26,412 nucleotides of DNA from Parcubacteria group bacterium CG1_02_39_15 (GTDB lineage: Bacteria; Patescibacteriota; Minisyncoccia; Minisyncoccales; Paceibacteraceae): assembly GCA_001872265.1 (NCBI GenBank), contig MNWE01000019.1:1-26412 (forward strand), read 5' to 3'. Below, piece by piece: positions 1 to 6,654 of this stretch. Both the position numbers and the translations under genes were made by a program. Under the pieces are notes generated by a model that ran no database searches, had not been told where the DNA came from, and worked only from the letters and a program-made list of their open reading frames with translations. Position 1 is the first letter of the stretch. Each line of letters starts with the position of its first letter.

Positions 1-462
1 ATAGCTATTATTATTGAAGGAATTACCGATAACACGAAACGCACCCTGGGAGAAATTAAACAAATTTTGAACAACCGTGGAGGAAAATTAGCAGACCCAG
101 GCTCAGTTAAGTGGATGTTCGAAAGAAAAGGATGCATTACGATAAATTTCCAACTTCTAATTTCTAATTCCCAGTTTAAGAACAAAGAGGAATTAGAGAT
201 AGCAGTCATAGAGGCAGGGGCTGAAGATATTTATTGGCGCGAGGAATTGCTGGATGTTTATACTAAGCCCGATGAGTTAGAGAAAGTAAAGAGGAATTTG
301 GAAGAGAAAGGGATCCAGACAGAGTCGGCCTCTTTAGATTGGGTGGCCAGGGAAGAGGTTCCGGTTGAAGAAAATATTAAAGAAACTTGCCGAGGGCTCT
401 TTGAAGCCTTGGACGAAAATGACGCAGTCCAAGAAATTTACTCTAATATCAAGCTTCCGTAG
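1..462 (+). CDS. yebC: YebC/TACO1-family protein, 3' part (partial)
   Basis: The reading frame is open from base 1, so the N-terminus lies outside the window; 153 codons remain, against about 240 for the full family. The visible part follows the YebC pattern: a stretch like the family's NNRGG...GSVKWMFERKG block, then IEAGAEDI, then a C-terminal alpha/beta domain. YebC/TACO1 proteins are known as translation-associated or regulatory factors that help ribosomes pass difficult stretches. Between KGCITI and the ELEIAVIEAGAED block the protein carries an extra segment rich in N, F, Q and S, encoded by an AT-rich repeat (see the repeat entry at 144-174). The Met-like codon at 67 is a TTG inside the domain and is not the real start. 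Family assignment is strong. Confidence 0.9.
   Translation: MAIIIEGITDNTKRTLGEIKQILNNRGGKLADPGSVKWMFERKGCITINFQLLISNSQFKNKEELEIAVIEAGAEDIYWREELLDVYTKPDELEKVKRNLEEKGIQTESASLDWVAREEVPVEENIKETCRGLFEALDENDAVQEIYSNIKLP
144..174 (+). repeat. AT-rich short repeat inside yebC
   Basis: Short units of the type TTTCCAA / TTTCTAA follow one another within coding sequence and encode an N/F/Q/L/S-rich linker not expected in YebC. The same repeat type occurs in ksgA at 20727-20780 in the same plus-strand orientation, but there it is read from the minus strand and gives a different peptide. That it is an inserted repeat is inference. Confidence 0.5.
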
Positions 463-476
463 GAAGCGAAGATGAA

Positions 477-497
477 GATGAGAATAAAATTCTCATC
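477..497. repeat. GATGAG-type hairpin, copy 1
   Basis: A perfect 9-bp stem (GATGAGAAT with ATTCTCATC) and a 3-nt AAA loop, just after the yebC stop. It is preceded by GCGAAGATGAA. Similar stem-loops with GAAGA before the stem and CGC after it occur at 836-853 (inverted), 1341-1358 and 13800-13819. There is no T-run after the stem, so it is not a classical terminator. Confidence 0.6.
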
Positions 498-521
498 GTC
501 TATGAAAACGTAATAAAATTT

Positions 522-830
522 ATGCCTTCTGAAAGCGTCATCAGAAAAAAAGCGGTTCAAATATTAAACAAAGGGGGCTGGGCTACCTGGTATCCCTCTC
601 GGGCAAGATTTAAACAAAATGATATTTTCGGGATTATTGATTTATTGGCTGCCAAGAAGAAAAAGATGAAAAAAATTCAACTAACTACCCTCCCCAATGC
701 TTCTGTTAAAAGAAAAAAGATAAAAAGTTTTCTTAAAAAGAGCGGGGTTGAGATGACGATTGAAATTTGGTGCTGGGACAAAAAGAGAAGAAGGTTCAGA
801 AAAGAAAAAGTAAGCGCAAATACGGCTTAA
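522..830 (+). CDS. Small PD-(D/E)XK-fold-like protein of unknown function
   Basis: This is a 102-residue basic protein. A first helix with KAVQILNKGGW is followed by TWYPSRARF, then NDIFGIIDLLA, a Lys-rich turn, the strand IQLTT, a second helix with KIKSFLKKSG, and finally VEIWCWDKKRRRFRKEK. The order helix-strand (D)-strand-helix resembles Holliday-junction-resolvase or VRR-type nucleases, in which DLxA is followed by an ExK strand. Here that strand reads QLT, so the usual catalytic Glu and Lys appear to be missing. It may be a nucleic-acid-binding relative without activity or with altered chemistry. The ATG follows an AT-rich spacer with no clear ribosome site. Coding is likely; the function is inference. 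Confidence 0.6.
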   Translation: MPSESVIRKKAVQILNKGGWATWYPSRARFKQNDIFGIIDLLAAKKKKMKKIQLTTLPNASVKRKKIKSFLKKSGVEMTIEIWCWDKKRRRFRKEKVSANTA

Positions 831-835
831 CGTGC

Positions 836-853
836 GATGAGATGAATCTCATC
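836..853. repeat. GATGAG-type hairpin, copy 2 (inverted)
   Basis: GATGAGAT pairs with ATCTCATC across a 2-nt spacer, six bases after the preceding stop codon. On the minus strand its flanks read GGAAGATGAG...CTCATCGC, matching the other members of this family. A second hairpin follows at 863-879. Confidence 0.6.
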
Positions 854-862
854 TTCCAGCTC

Positions 863-879
863 GTTCGCCCAAGGCGAAC
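863..879. repeat. GTTCGCC hairpin
   Basis: A perfect 7-bp stem, GTTCGCC with GGCGAAC, around a CAA loop. The same stem with a TTC loop is one of the two inner hairpins of the palindromic element inserted in ksgA (20894-20910). Confidence 0.55.
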
Positions 880-886
880 TCGCCCC

Positions 887-914
887 TTGACAGGTTTTTT
901 GAGATGCGTATAAT
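887..914 (+). promoter_or_regulatory. Sigma70-type promoter for the sORF unit
   Basis: TTGACA at 887-892 and TATAAT at 909-914 with a 16-nt spacer, both matching the consensus exactly. Transcription should start near 921 and run through the structured leader and the 38-codon ORF to the terminator at 1141-1166. Confidence 0.8.
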
Positions 915-916
915 AC

Positions 917-1002
917 CTTTTGTAGAACCCTCTCCTGCCACCAACAGGAGAAAAGGTCGAAAACAATTGAATATCAACCCCAGCTCCGCCTGAAGCGGAG
1001 CT
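917..1002 (+). other. Structured leader: two stem-loops before the sORF
   Basis: A nested hairpin is formed by CCTTTT (917-922) pairing with AAAAGG and an inner CTCCTG...CAGGAG stem. A second perfect stem, AGCTCCGC (982-989) with GCGGAGCT (995-1002), follows. They lie between the promoter and the 38-codon ORF. The unit may act as an mRNA leader or as a small RNA; no known RNA family was recognised. Confidence 0.4.
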
Positions 1003-1024
1003 CCTAATTAACAAAAATAAAATC

Positions 1025-1141
1025 ATGATTTACGAAGACAAAGTTTTAACTCCTTTCACCTCTGAGACCGAAGAGGAAGCTACTCCTGAAAAAGAGGAGG
1101 CTACTCCTGAAAAGCCAGAAGGCGAAAAAGAAGTTGAATAA
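1025..1141 (+). CDS. Small acidic protein, 38 aa, unknown
   Basis: ATG at 1025, TAA at 1139-1141. The protein starts MIYEDKVLTPF and ends in a Glu/Lys/Pro/Thr tail with two EATPEK units, so it is strongly acidic and probably disordered. No domain was recognised and there is no Shine-Dalgarno site before the ATG. The case for expression is context: a consensus promoter 110 bases upstream, a structured leader, and a strong terminator starting at the stop codon. The alternative is that the transcript is a non-coding RNA and the ORF is incidental, though the repeated acidic units argue for coding. Confidence 0.5.
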   Translation: MIYEDKVLTPFTSETEEEATPEKEEATPEKPEGEKEVE

Positions 1142-1166
1142 AAAAAGACCCCTCGGGGTCTTTTTT
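1141..1166. terminator. Bidirectional intrinsic terminator
   Basis: A perfect 12-bp inverted repeat: AAAAAAGACCCC, a TC spacer, then GGGGTCTTTTTT. The GC stem is flanked by an A-run and a T-run, so it can stop transcription from either side. It overlaps the last base of the sORF stop codon. Confidence 0.85.
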
Positions 1167-1177
1167 CGTGCGAAACG

Positions 1178-1212
1178 AACAGCCTCGGGTTGAAAAGGGG
1201 CTGTTTTTATTA
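1178..1212 (+). terminator. Second hairpin terminator
   Basis: AACAGCC (1178-1184) pairs with GGCTGTT (1199-1205), extendable by one G-U and one C-G pair, and is followed by a T-rich run. It sits just behind the stronger terminator and looks like a back-up. Confidence 0.5.
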
Positions 1213-1226
1213 CAAAAGGGTGATAA

Positions 1227-1292
1227 ACCCCGTTAGAAATGCCGATTAAGGGGATCAGTCAACCAGTATTGTTTCAGAATTTCTAACGGGGT
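1227..1292. repeat. 14-bp inverted repeat, CCCCGTT type
   Basis: ACCCCGTTAGAAAT (1227-1240) is repeated in inverse as ATTTCTAACGGGGT (1279-1292) around a 38-nt centre. A shorter inverted repeat of the same kind, ending in CCCGTTTTA/TAAAACGGG, lies between dnaA and dnaN (4574-4649). It may be a small non-autonomous palindromic repeat or an RNA structure in the leader of the next gene. Confidence 0.55.
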
Positions 1293-1340
1293 AAAATATA
1301 TTTACTAACCCAAGCAAGGCGAAGCCGAGCGAAGGGTGAA

Positions 1341-1358
1341 GATGAGCTTTAGTTCATC
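1341..1358. repeat. GATGA hairpin, copy 3
   Basis: GATGA (1341-1345) pairs with TCATC (1354-1358) immediately before the ATG at 1362. The flanks CCGAGCGAAGGG and CGC match those of the copy at 13778-13823. It may reduce access to the start codon, as no Shine-Dalgarno site is present. Confidence 0.5.
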
Positions 1359-1361
1359 GCC

Positions 1362-3389
1362 ATGCCTGAAAGAAGATACCATCGAAAAACTTTTCGGAAA
1401 GGAAGAAGGACGATAATAACTTCCTTTTTAAAAATTGCGGCGTTTTTGCTCCTTTTGTGCTCGCTCGGGGCTGGTTTTTTGTTTGCCTATTACGCTAAAG
1501 ACTTGCCGCGACCAGAAAAATTCACCGAAAGGCCCTTCCCCCAGTCTACTAAAATTTACGACCGTTCGGGCGAGCACCTTTTATACGAAATCTACGGCGA
1601 AGAAAAAAGGACTTTGGTCTCGCTGGAGGTAATTCCAGAAAGCTTAAAACAGGCCGTAATCGCTGCCGAAGATGCTGATTTTTATCACCATCTCGGAGTA
1701 GACTTTAAGGGAATCGCCAGGGCAGTCTTATCTGATTTACAGCTTCTCAGCCCGGTTTATGGCGGCTCAACCATCCCCCAGCAACTGATTCGTTCGGCTT
1801 TTTTGACTACAGAAAAAACCGCCGAAAGAAAAGTTAGAGAGGTAATCCTCTCTTTGGAGCTAGACCGCCGTTACTCTAAAGACCAAATTTTGGAGTGGTA
1901 TTTAAATCAGGTGCCCTTCGGCCAAAACTCTTATGGAGCGGAGGCGGCTAGCCAAACTTATTTCGGGAAACCTGTCTCAGCAATTTCTCTGCCAGAAGCT
2001 ACTGTTTTAGCTTCTTTGATTCGGGCGCCGAGTTATCTATCCCCCTATGGGCCGAACAAAGACCAACTGCTTGAAAGAAAGGATTATGTCTTGGAAAGGA
2101 TGGCAGCCGAAGGCTTTTTAGATAAAGAGGGCCTAGGAGAGTTGGAAAAAGAGGAAATAAAGTTTGTCGAAACGCCAATCCAAATCAAAGCTCCATATTT
2201 TACCTTATGGGTCAAACAGCAAATCGAAGAAAAATACAGCGAGGAGTTCCTAAGGAGCAAAGGATTGCAGGTGTATACCTCTTTAGACTGGGAAAAGCAA
2301 CAGGCTGCTGAAAAAGCAGTAAAAGAGGGCATAGAAAGGAACAAAAATTATAATGCCTTTAACGCGGCCTTGGTAGCTATTGACCCAAAAACCGGAGAGG
2401 TGCTGGCAATGACCGTCGGGACTGGCGATTACTATGCCCCCTCCTATCCAGAAGGATGTATTTCCGGGGTAAACTGCTTGTTCGATCCGAAATTTAATGT
2501 CGCGATTGGGACAAAGGCAGCTCCTGGCAGACAACCTGGTTCTGCTTTCAAGCCCTTCATTTACGCCACTGCCTTTGAAGAAGGCTACGATGATAAGGTT
2601 ACGGTCAGCGACGAAGCTACCAATTTTGGCCTCTGGGGCAACAAAGAATATACTCCCAGCAATTATGACGGCAGATTCAGAGGACAAGTTCCCCTGAGGA
2701 CAGCTCTGTCCCAATCGTTAAACGTCCCCTCGATAAAGGTCCTTTATTTAATCGGCCTGGAGGACAAAGTGGGATTTCTTACAATTAATAACTTTTTAGG
2801 GCGAGAGAAGACAATCCTCAAGGGGCTGGCCGAGAGTATCGAAACTGCGAAAGACATGGGAATCACAACTCTCTCTAAATCCCTCTCTTCTTACGGCCCG
2901 GCTATTGTTTTAGGAGGAGGAGAGGTAAAGCTGTTAGAAATGACCTCAGCTTACGGAGTCTTCGCCGCTGATGGGCTAAAAGTCCCGCCAGTAAGCATTT
3001 TAAAAATTGAGGACGAGAAAGGGAATCTTCTGGAAGAAAACAAAAAAACCCTAAAAAGGGTCTTGCCCAGCGGAGCAGCCAGATTGATTAACAGCATCCT
3101 CTCAGATAATGAAACAAGAACCCCCATGTTCGGCCCGAGGTCGCACTTGTATTTTGAAGACTACGAAGTCGCAGCCAAAACTGGCACAACCGACGACTTC
3201 AGGGACTGCTGGACCATGGGTTATACCCCTTCAATCGCTGTTGGGGTTTGGGTTGGAAATAGCAACAACGAACCGATGACAGAAAAACAGCCGGCAGCCA
3301 CAGTAGCCGGCCCCATTTTCCACAATTTCATGGAAAAAGCTTTAGAGGGTTCCCCAAAAGAGACTTTCACTAAGCCAGAAAAAGATTAA
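1362..3389 (+). CDS. pbpA: Class A penicillin-binding protein (PBP1A-type)
   Basis: A bifunctional peptidoglycan synthase of 675 residues. A basic cytoplasmic start is followed by one membrane helix (about 22-43). The glycosyltransferase 51 domain carries the EDADFYHH motif with the catalytic Glu at about 103, and GGSTIPQQ. The transpeptidase domain has the SxxK motif GSAFKP (Ser about 394), the SxN motif SLN (about 452-454) and KTGTT (about 606). All three active-site motifs are intact. It polymerises lipid II and cross-links peptide stems outside the membrane. The C-terminus is short, without PASTA or other extra domains. It is convergent with dnaN and overlaps its end by four bases. The symbol is a family-level choice; the function is well supported. 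Confidence 0.93.
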   Translation: MPERRYHRKTFRKGRRTIITSFLKIAAFLLLLCSLGAGFLFAYYAKDLPRPEKFTERPFPQSTKIYDRSGEHLLYEIYGEEKRTLVSLEVIPESLKQAVIAAEDADFYHHLGVDFKGIARAVLSDLQLLSPVYGGSTIPQQLIRSAFLTTEKTAERKVREVILSLELDRRYSKDQILEWYLNQVPFGQNSYGAEAASQTYFGKPVSAISLPEATVLASLIRAPSYLSPYGPNKDQLLERKDYVLERMAAEGFLDKEGLGELEKEEIKFVETPIQIKAPYFTLWVKQQIEEKYSEEFLRSKGLQVYTSLDWEKQQAAEKAVKEGIERNKNYNAFNAALVAIDPKTGEVLAMTVGTGDYYAPSYPEGCISGVNCLFDPKFNVAIGTKAAPGRQPGSAFKPFIYATAFEEGYDDKVTVSDEATNFGLWGNKEYTPSNYDGRFRGQVPLRTALSQSLNVPSIKVLYLIGLEDKVGFLTINNFLGREKTILKGLAESIETAKDMGITTLSKSLSSYGPAIVLGGGEVKLLEMTSAYGVFAADGLKVPPVSILKIEDEKGNLLEENKKTLKRVLPSGAARLINSILSDNETRTPMFGPRSHLYFEDYEVAAKTGTTDDFRDCWTMGYTPSIAVGVWVGNSNNEPMTEKQPAATVAGPIFHNFMEKALEGSPKETFTKPEKD

Positions 3390-4510
3390 GAAGCCTTAAT
3401 CGGCATGACTACATAAAGATAATCTTCCCTTTCTGTCGGCTTGACGAGGACGGGGCTATCTTCGCCAACCAGCTCTAGAGCCACTTCTGGAGTTTTTATT
3501 TCAGAAACTCCTTCTAATAAAAAGCGGTGGTTGAAAGAGACCTGCATCTCTTTCCCGCTGATTTTCCCGGGGAGAAAGCTTTTGTATTCTCCCAAGTCAG
3601 GGCTCTGGCTAAGAAGATGAAGCTTCTTCTCCTTTGGGTCTATTTTGAACTTAATTTCATTGGCTTTCCCGCTAAAAATACTGGCGGTTTTGATATGATT
3701 TAAAAGTTCTTGTTTGGAACAAACGATGCGGGTCTCGGATTTTTTAGGGATAATCTCTTGGTAATTCGGGTATTCCCCCTCGATTAATTTGGAAGATAGC
3801 TGGACCTGAGGGTGGTCGACTTCCTCCATTGCAGACTCAAAAAGAATCTGGTTTGAAGAAAAGTAAATTTGGATGTCGCCAGACTTCTCCCCGAAAATGG
3901 TAAGAATTTCTCGAGCGGTCTGCTGGGGCAGAATCAAAGCATACTCCTGCAAGAGCGGGGATTTGACGAAAAGCTTCTTTTCTCCGAGACGAAAACTATC
4001 CGTTGCCACCATTTTGATTAAATCTTTTTGGAAAGAGAAATAAACTCCGGAAACCTCGGGCCTAGCCACCGAAGGAGAAGCGATGTTCACTACTTGAGCT
4101 AAAGCTTGGCAGAAGATGGAGCCGTCAACGGCGATGCGCTCCCCCTCTTTTAAATAAGGAATAATAGGGAATTCAGAGGAAGAAAAACCCTTCAACTCCG
4201 TTTGATAGTTTTCACAAGAAATCAGCAAGTTCAAATTTTCCACTTCCAAATCGACTGGTTTTTCCGGCAAAAGGTTAATCAAATTAGAGAGAGTTTTAGT
4301 AGGCACAACAATCTCTCCTTCTTTTGTTAGTTTTATTAACGCCCACCAACGGATTCCTATTTCTAAATTGGTCGTCTCTAAGGTTAGAAAGTTTTTTTTA
4401 CTTTTGACTAAAACGTTTTGAAGAATCGGCAATGAGGGAGTTCTTTGAGAGACTCTTTCAACCACCTTTATCCCGTCTTTCAGTTTTTTTTGTAGTATAG
4501 TTATTTTCAT
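3386..4510 (-). CDS. dnaN: DNA polymerase III beta subunit (sliding clamp)
   Basis: This 374-residue protein has the usual clamp length and pattern. The start MKITILQKKL is followed by LPILQNVLV, by a central VATDSFRLG block and by a C-terminus ending in YLYVVMPIKAS, the family's MPxR-like end. The clamp forms a ring dimer around DNA and tethers the replicative polymerase. It lies downstream of dnaA on the same strand, the common dnaA-dnaN order, with 168 bases between them that hold an inverted repeat and an AT-rich tract. Two overlapping TATAAT boxes end 1-6 bases before the ATG, so the gene may have its own promoter giving an almost leaderless mRNA. Confidence 0.95.
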   Translation of the reverse strand: MKITILQKKLKDGIKVVERVSQRTPSLPILQNVLVKSKKNFLTLETTNLEIGIRWWALIKLTKEGEIVVPTKTLSNLINLLPEKPVDLEVENLNLLISCENYQTELKGFSSSEFPIIPYLKEGERIAVDGSIFCQALAQVVNIASPSVARPEVSGVYFSFQKDLIKMVATDSFRLGEKKLFVKSPLLQEYALILPQQTAREILTIFGEKSGDIQIYFSSNQILFESAMEEVDHPQVQLSSKLIEGEYPNYQEIIPKKSETRIVCSKQELLNHIKTASIFSGKANEIKFKIDPKEKKLHLLSQSPDLGEYKSFLPGKISGKEMQVSFNHRFLLEGVSEIKTPEVALELVGEDSPVLVKPTEREDYLYVVMPIKAS

Positions 4511-4511
4511 T

Positions 4512-4522
4512 ATTATATTATA
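4512..4522 (-). promoter_or_regulatory. Overlapping -10 boxes before dnaN
   Basis: On the minus strand two overlapping TATAAT hexamers (4522-4517 and 4517-4512) stand directly before the ATG. The first would place the start of transcription at about the A of the start codon. No good -35 box was found, and the tract around it is very AT-rich. Confidence 0.45.
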
Positions 4523-4573
4523 TTCTTTTTATTGTTATTATTGATTATTTTAATTTTGGTTTTTGAGATAGAC

Positions 4574-4649
4574 CCCGTTTTAATAAATAGAGGATTAGCT
4601 GGGGGTTAAGAGAGTATCGTTAGTGTTGCATTTTGGCTTCTAAAACGGG
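4574..4649. repeat. Inverted repeat in the dnaA-dnaN gap
   Basis: CCCGTTTTA (4574-4582) and TAAAACGGG (4641-4649) enclose 58 bases. The ends resemble those of the inverted repeat at 1227-1292. It fills most of the spacer between dnaA and dnaN and could be a repeat element or an RNA structure in the dnaA-dnaN transcript. Confidence 0.45.
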
Positions 4650-4678
4650 TAGGAAGTTTTCCAGGCGTTTTCCCCAGC

Positions 4679-6028
4679 CTAGACGCTGAAAATCCTCTGC
4701 TTTATTAAATTAATCTCCTCGCCAAAGCTTTCGTTTTTATCCACCTCGGAGGCAATTTTTTCGAAGGCGTAGATAGCCGTGGTGTGGTCTTTGCCGCCGA
4801 ACCTCCTGCCGATAAAAGGAAAAGAGCTCTTTAATTCTTCTCTTAATAAATACATAGCTATTTGGCGCGGTTTCACAATCTCCTTTTTCCGAGAAGAGGA
4901 AATAATTTCCTTCTCTCTTAAATCATAAAACTGAGCCACGACCTCGATTATCTTCTTGGCGGTTACGGTCTTGTTGGGGGCGGAGATTAAATTCTTTAAC
5001 AAAGACTTAGCGATTTCCAAATTGGGAGCCGTTCCTTGAAGTTTCTGATAAGCAACCAGTCTATTCAAAGCCCCCTCTAGTTCTCTGACATTCCTTTGGA
5101 TGTTGGAGGCGATATAGTTTAAAATCTCTTCGGGGAATTCAGCCTTCCTCTCCAGCCCCTTAGTTTTTAAAATAGCTATTCGTGTTTCGTAGTCAGGGTA
5201 GCTGATATCGGCAATCATCCCCCCCTCGAACCTAGAACGTAGCCTCTCAGCTAAGGCGGGAATAGCTTTTGGGGGGCGGTCAGAGGATAAAATGATTTGC
5301 TTGTTCTTTTCGTACAAAGAATTAAAAGTATGAAAAAATTCTTCTTGGGTTTTTTCCTTGCCAGCTAAAAACTGGACATCGTCAATGATCAAGACGTCGA
5401 CTGTTTGGTATTTGGAGCGGAAGCTTTCTACTTCGCGGTTTCGGATAGAAGATACAACTCCAGAAGTGAATTTTTCTGACGGGATGTATCTAACTTTTTT
5501 TTGAGTAAAACTTTTTGCTATTTCGTTGCCGACCGCCTGCAAAAGGTGCGTTTTGCCTAATCCTACTCCCCCATAAACAAAAAGAGGATTGTAGACTTGC
5601 CCTGGATTTTTCGCCGCCGCCCAGCTAGCGGCTTGAGCCAGCTCGTTAAAGGGGCCGACAATGAAGTTTTCAAAAGAATATCTCGGATTTAAGTTTGTTT
5701 CCTTGTCAACCTCAAATTCTTGGAACTCCAGTTGGCCGGGCTCCGAGAAGGTCAGGGGAGCCCTTTTGGTCACTTTTAAGCCTGATCTCTTGACTTCATA
5801 TTTTACCTCTTTGATTTCTTCGTCCAGGCTGTGGAGGACTTTAAAAATGGCCTTGCCGTACTTGTTTTCCAGCCACTCTTTAGCAAAAGAATTAGGCGTA
5901 GCAATAATAATTCTTCCTTCTTTCTGAAAGGCAATGTCGGTTCCCTTAAACCAGGTAGCGAAATTAGCTGGCGAGGCGCTTAATTGGATTTGGGCCAAAA
6001 CTGCCTGCCAGAGCTCTTCTTTTTCCAT
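4679..6028 (-). CDS. dnaA: Chromosomal replication initiator DnaA
   Basis: A 449-residue AAA+ initiator with all four domains. Domain I holds WFKGTDIAF, a short charged linker follows, and the AAA+ core carries Walker A GGVGLGKTH (about 153-161) and Walker B LIIDDVQF (about 213-220). The C-terminal DNA-binding domain has the signature GGKDHTTAIYAFEKI (about 411-425). DnaA-ATP binds DnaA boxes and opens the origin. It starts at an ATG preceded by an extended -10 promoter. It is divergent from rpmH, the widely conserved rpmH-dnaA-dnaN arrangement. No cluster of DnaA boxes was seen on either side; one 8-of-9 match (TTATCCACC) lies inside the 3' end of the gene. Confidence 0.97.
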   Translation of the reverse strand: MEKEELWQAVLAQIQLSASPANFATWFKGTDIAFQKEGRIIIATPNSFAKEWLENKYGKAIFKVLHSLDEEIKEVKYEVKRSGLKVTKRAPLTFSEPGQLEFQEFEVDKETNLNPRYSFENFIVGPFNELAQAASWAAAKNPGQVYNPLFVYGGVGLGKTHLLQAVGNEIAKSFTQKKVRYIPSEKFTSGVVSSIRNREVESFRSKYQTVDVLIIDDVQFLAGKEKTQEEFFHTFNSLYEKNKQIILSSDRPPKAIPALAERLRSRFEGGMIADISYPDYETRIAILKTKGLERKAEFPEEILNYIASNIQRNVRELEGALNRLVAYQKLQGTAPNLEIAKSLLKNLISAPNKTVTAKKIIEVVAQFYDLREKEIISSSRKKEIVKPRQIAMYLLREELKSSFPFIGRRFGGKDHTTAIYAFEKIASEVDKNESFGEEINLIKQRIFSV

Positions 6029-6061
6029 GGCTGTTTACTACAAAAATAAAAACCTATTCGC

Positions 6062-6067
6062 ATTATA
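6062..6067 (-). promoter_or_regulatory. Extended -10 promoter of dnaA
   Basis: On the minus strand TGGTATAAT gives a perfect -10 with the TGn extension, leaving a leader of about 27 bases. A TTGACA stands only 5 bases upstream, too close to serve this -10, so recognition probably rests on the extended box. Confidence 0.6.
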
Positions 6068-6142
6068 CCACATGTCAAGAAAGAGATAAAATGAACCTGG
6101 AGCTTGGCTCCGCTGTTAATATCTTGGGGACAAACTGGGGAT

Positions 6143-6169
6143 TTGACGCCGTGGTCATTTTTTGATAAT
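6143..6169 (+). promoter_or_regulatory. Probable rpmH promoter
   Basis: TTGACG (6143-6148) and GATAAT (6164-6169) are separated by a short 15-base spacer, a few bases before the rpmH ATG. The match is moderate; TAGAAT at 6171-6176 is an alternative -10. Confidence 0.4.
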
Positions 6170-6179
6170 TTAGAATATT

Positions 6180-6314
6180 ATGAGCTTTACCTATCACCCT
6201 AAAAGAAAAAAAAGAAAGAGGACGCATGGTTTTAGAAAGAGAAAGCAAACCAAAGGAGGAAGGCGCGTTTTAGCCAGACGGAAAAGAAAAAAAAGAAAGA
6301 AACTTACAGTCTAG
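6180..6314 (+). CDS. rpmH: Ribosomal protein bL34
   Basis: A 44-residue, extremely basic protein starting MSFTYHPKRKKRKRTHGF and ending RKRKKRKKLTV, which fits bL34 in length and pattern (KRTHGFR, then GRRVLARRR, then RLTV-type end). It binds 23S rRNA in the large subunit. It is the first gene of the rpmH-rnpA-yidD-yidC-khpB cluster and is four bases from rnpA. The ATG lies directly behind an AT-rich promoter-like region, so the leader is very short. Confidence 0.95.
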   Translation: MSFTYHPKRKKRKRTHGFRKRKQTKGGRRVLARRKRKKRKKLTV

Positions 6315-6318
6315 ATCT

Positions 6319-6654
6319 ATGCTCGCTCGACCCAGCCGGTTAACAAGCCAAAAAGATTTCGAACGGGTTTTTAAAAAGGGAAAGAAAATCAGAGAAGGTT
6401 TTTTAATTTTGGCCGCGTCTAAAAACGATTTGGGCCAAGCCAGGTTCGGGTTTGTAGTTTCTCAAAAAGTGTCAAAGAAAGCAACCCTTCGTAACAAAAT
6501 TAAAAGACGCTTAAGGTCTTTGGCTAAACTAAAATTAGGGCAAATCAAAGAAGGGTTGGATATAGTTGTTGTAGCTATCCCTGGGTTAGAAGCCAAGAGT
6601 TTTCTGGAGACAGAAGAAGCAATAAATAAGCTGTTTAAGAAAATAAAATGCTGA
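6319..6654 (+). CDS. rnpA: Ribonuclease P protein component
   Basis: A 111-residue basic protein. The start RPSRLTSQKDFERVFKKGKK and the RNR-type motif KATLRNKIKRRLR (about 53-65) are those of RnpA. It binds the catalytic RNase P RNA and helps it recognise pre-tRNA leaders. It follows rpmH by four bases and overlaps yidD by seven, so the cluster is likely translated from one mRNA. The RNase P RNA itself was not found in the window. Confidence 0.95.
   Translation: MLARPSRLTSQKDFERVFKKGKKIREGFLILAASKNDLGQARFGFVVSQKVSKKATLRNKIKRRLRSLAKLKLGQIKEGLDIVVVAIPGLEAKSFLETEEAINKLFKKIKC

Noticed and set aside
796..1026. Open frame of 76 codons on the minus strand
   Set aside because: It covers the promoter, hairpins and leader of the plus-strand unit, has no domain-like pattern and no ribosome site.
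921..1166. Known RNA gene (tmRNA, RNase P RNA or SRP RNA)
   Set aside because: None of the conserved cores of these RNAs could be found, and the small ORF with a stop at the terminator fits a short mRNA at least as well.
6073..6078. TTGACA on the minus strand as -35 of dnaA
   Set aside because: Only five bases separate it from the -10 box, far from the required spacing.
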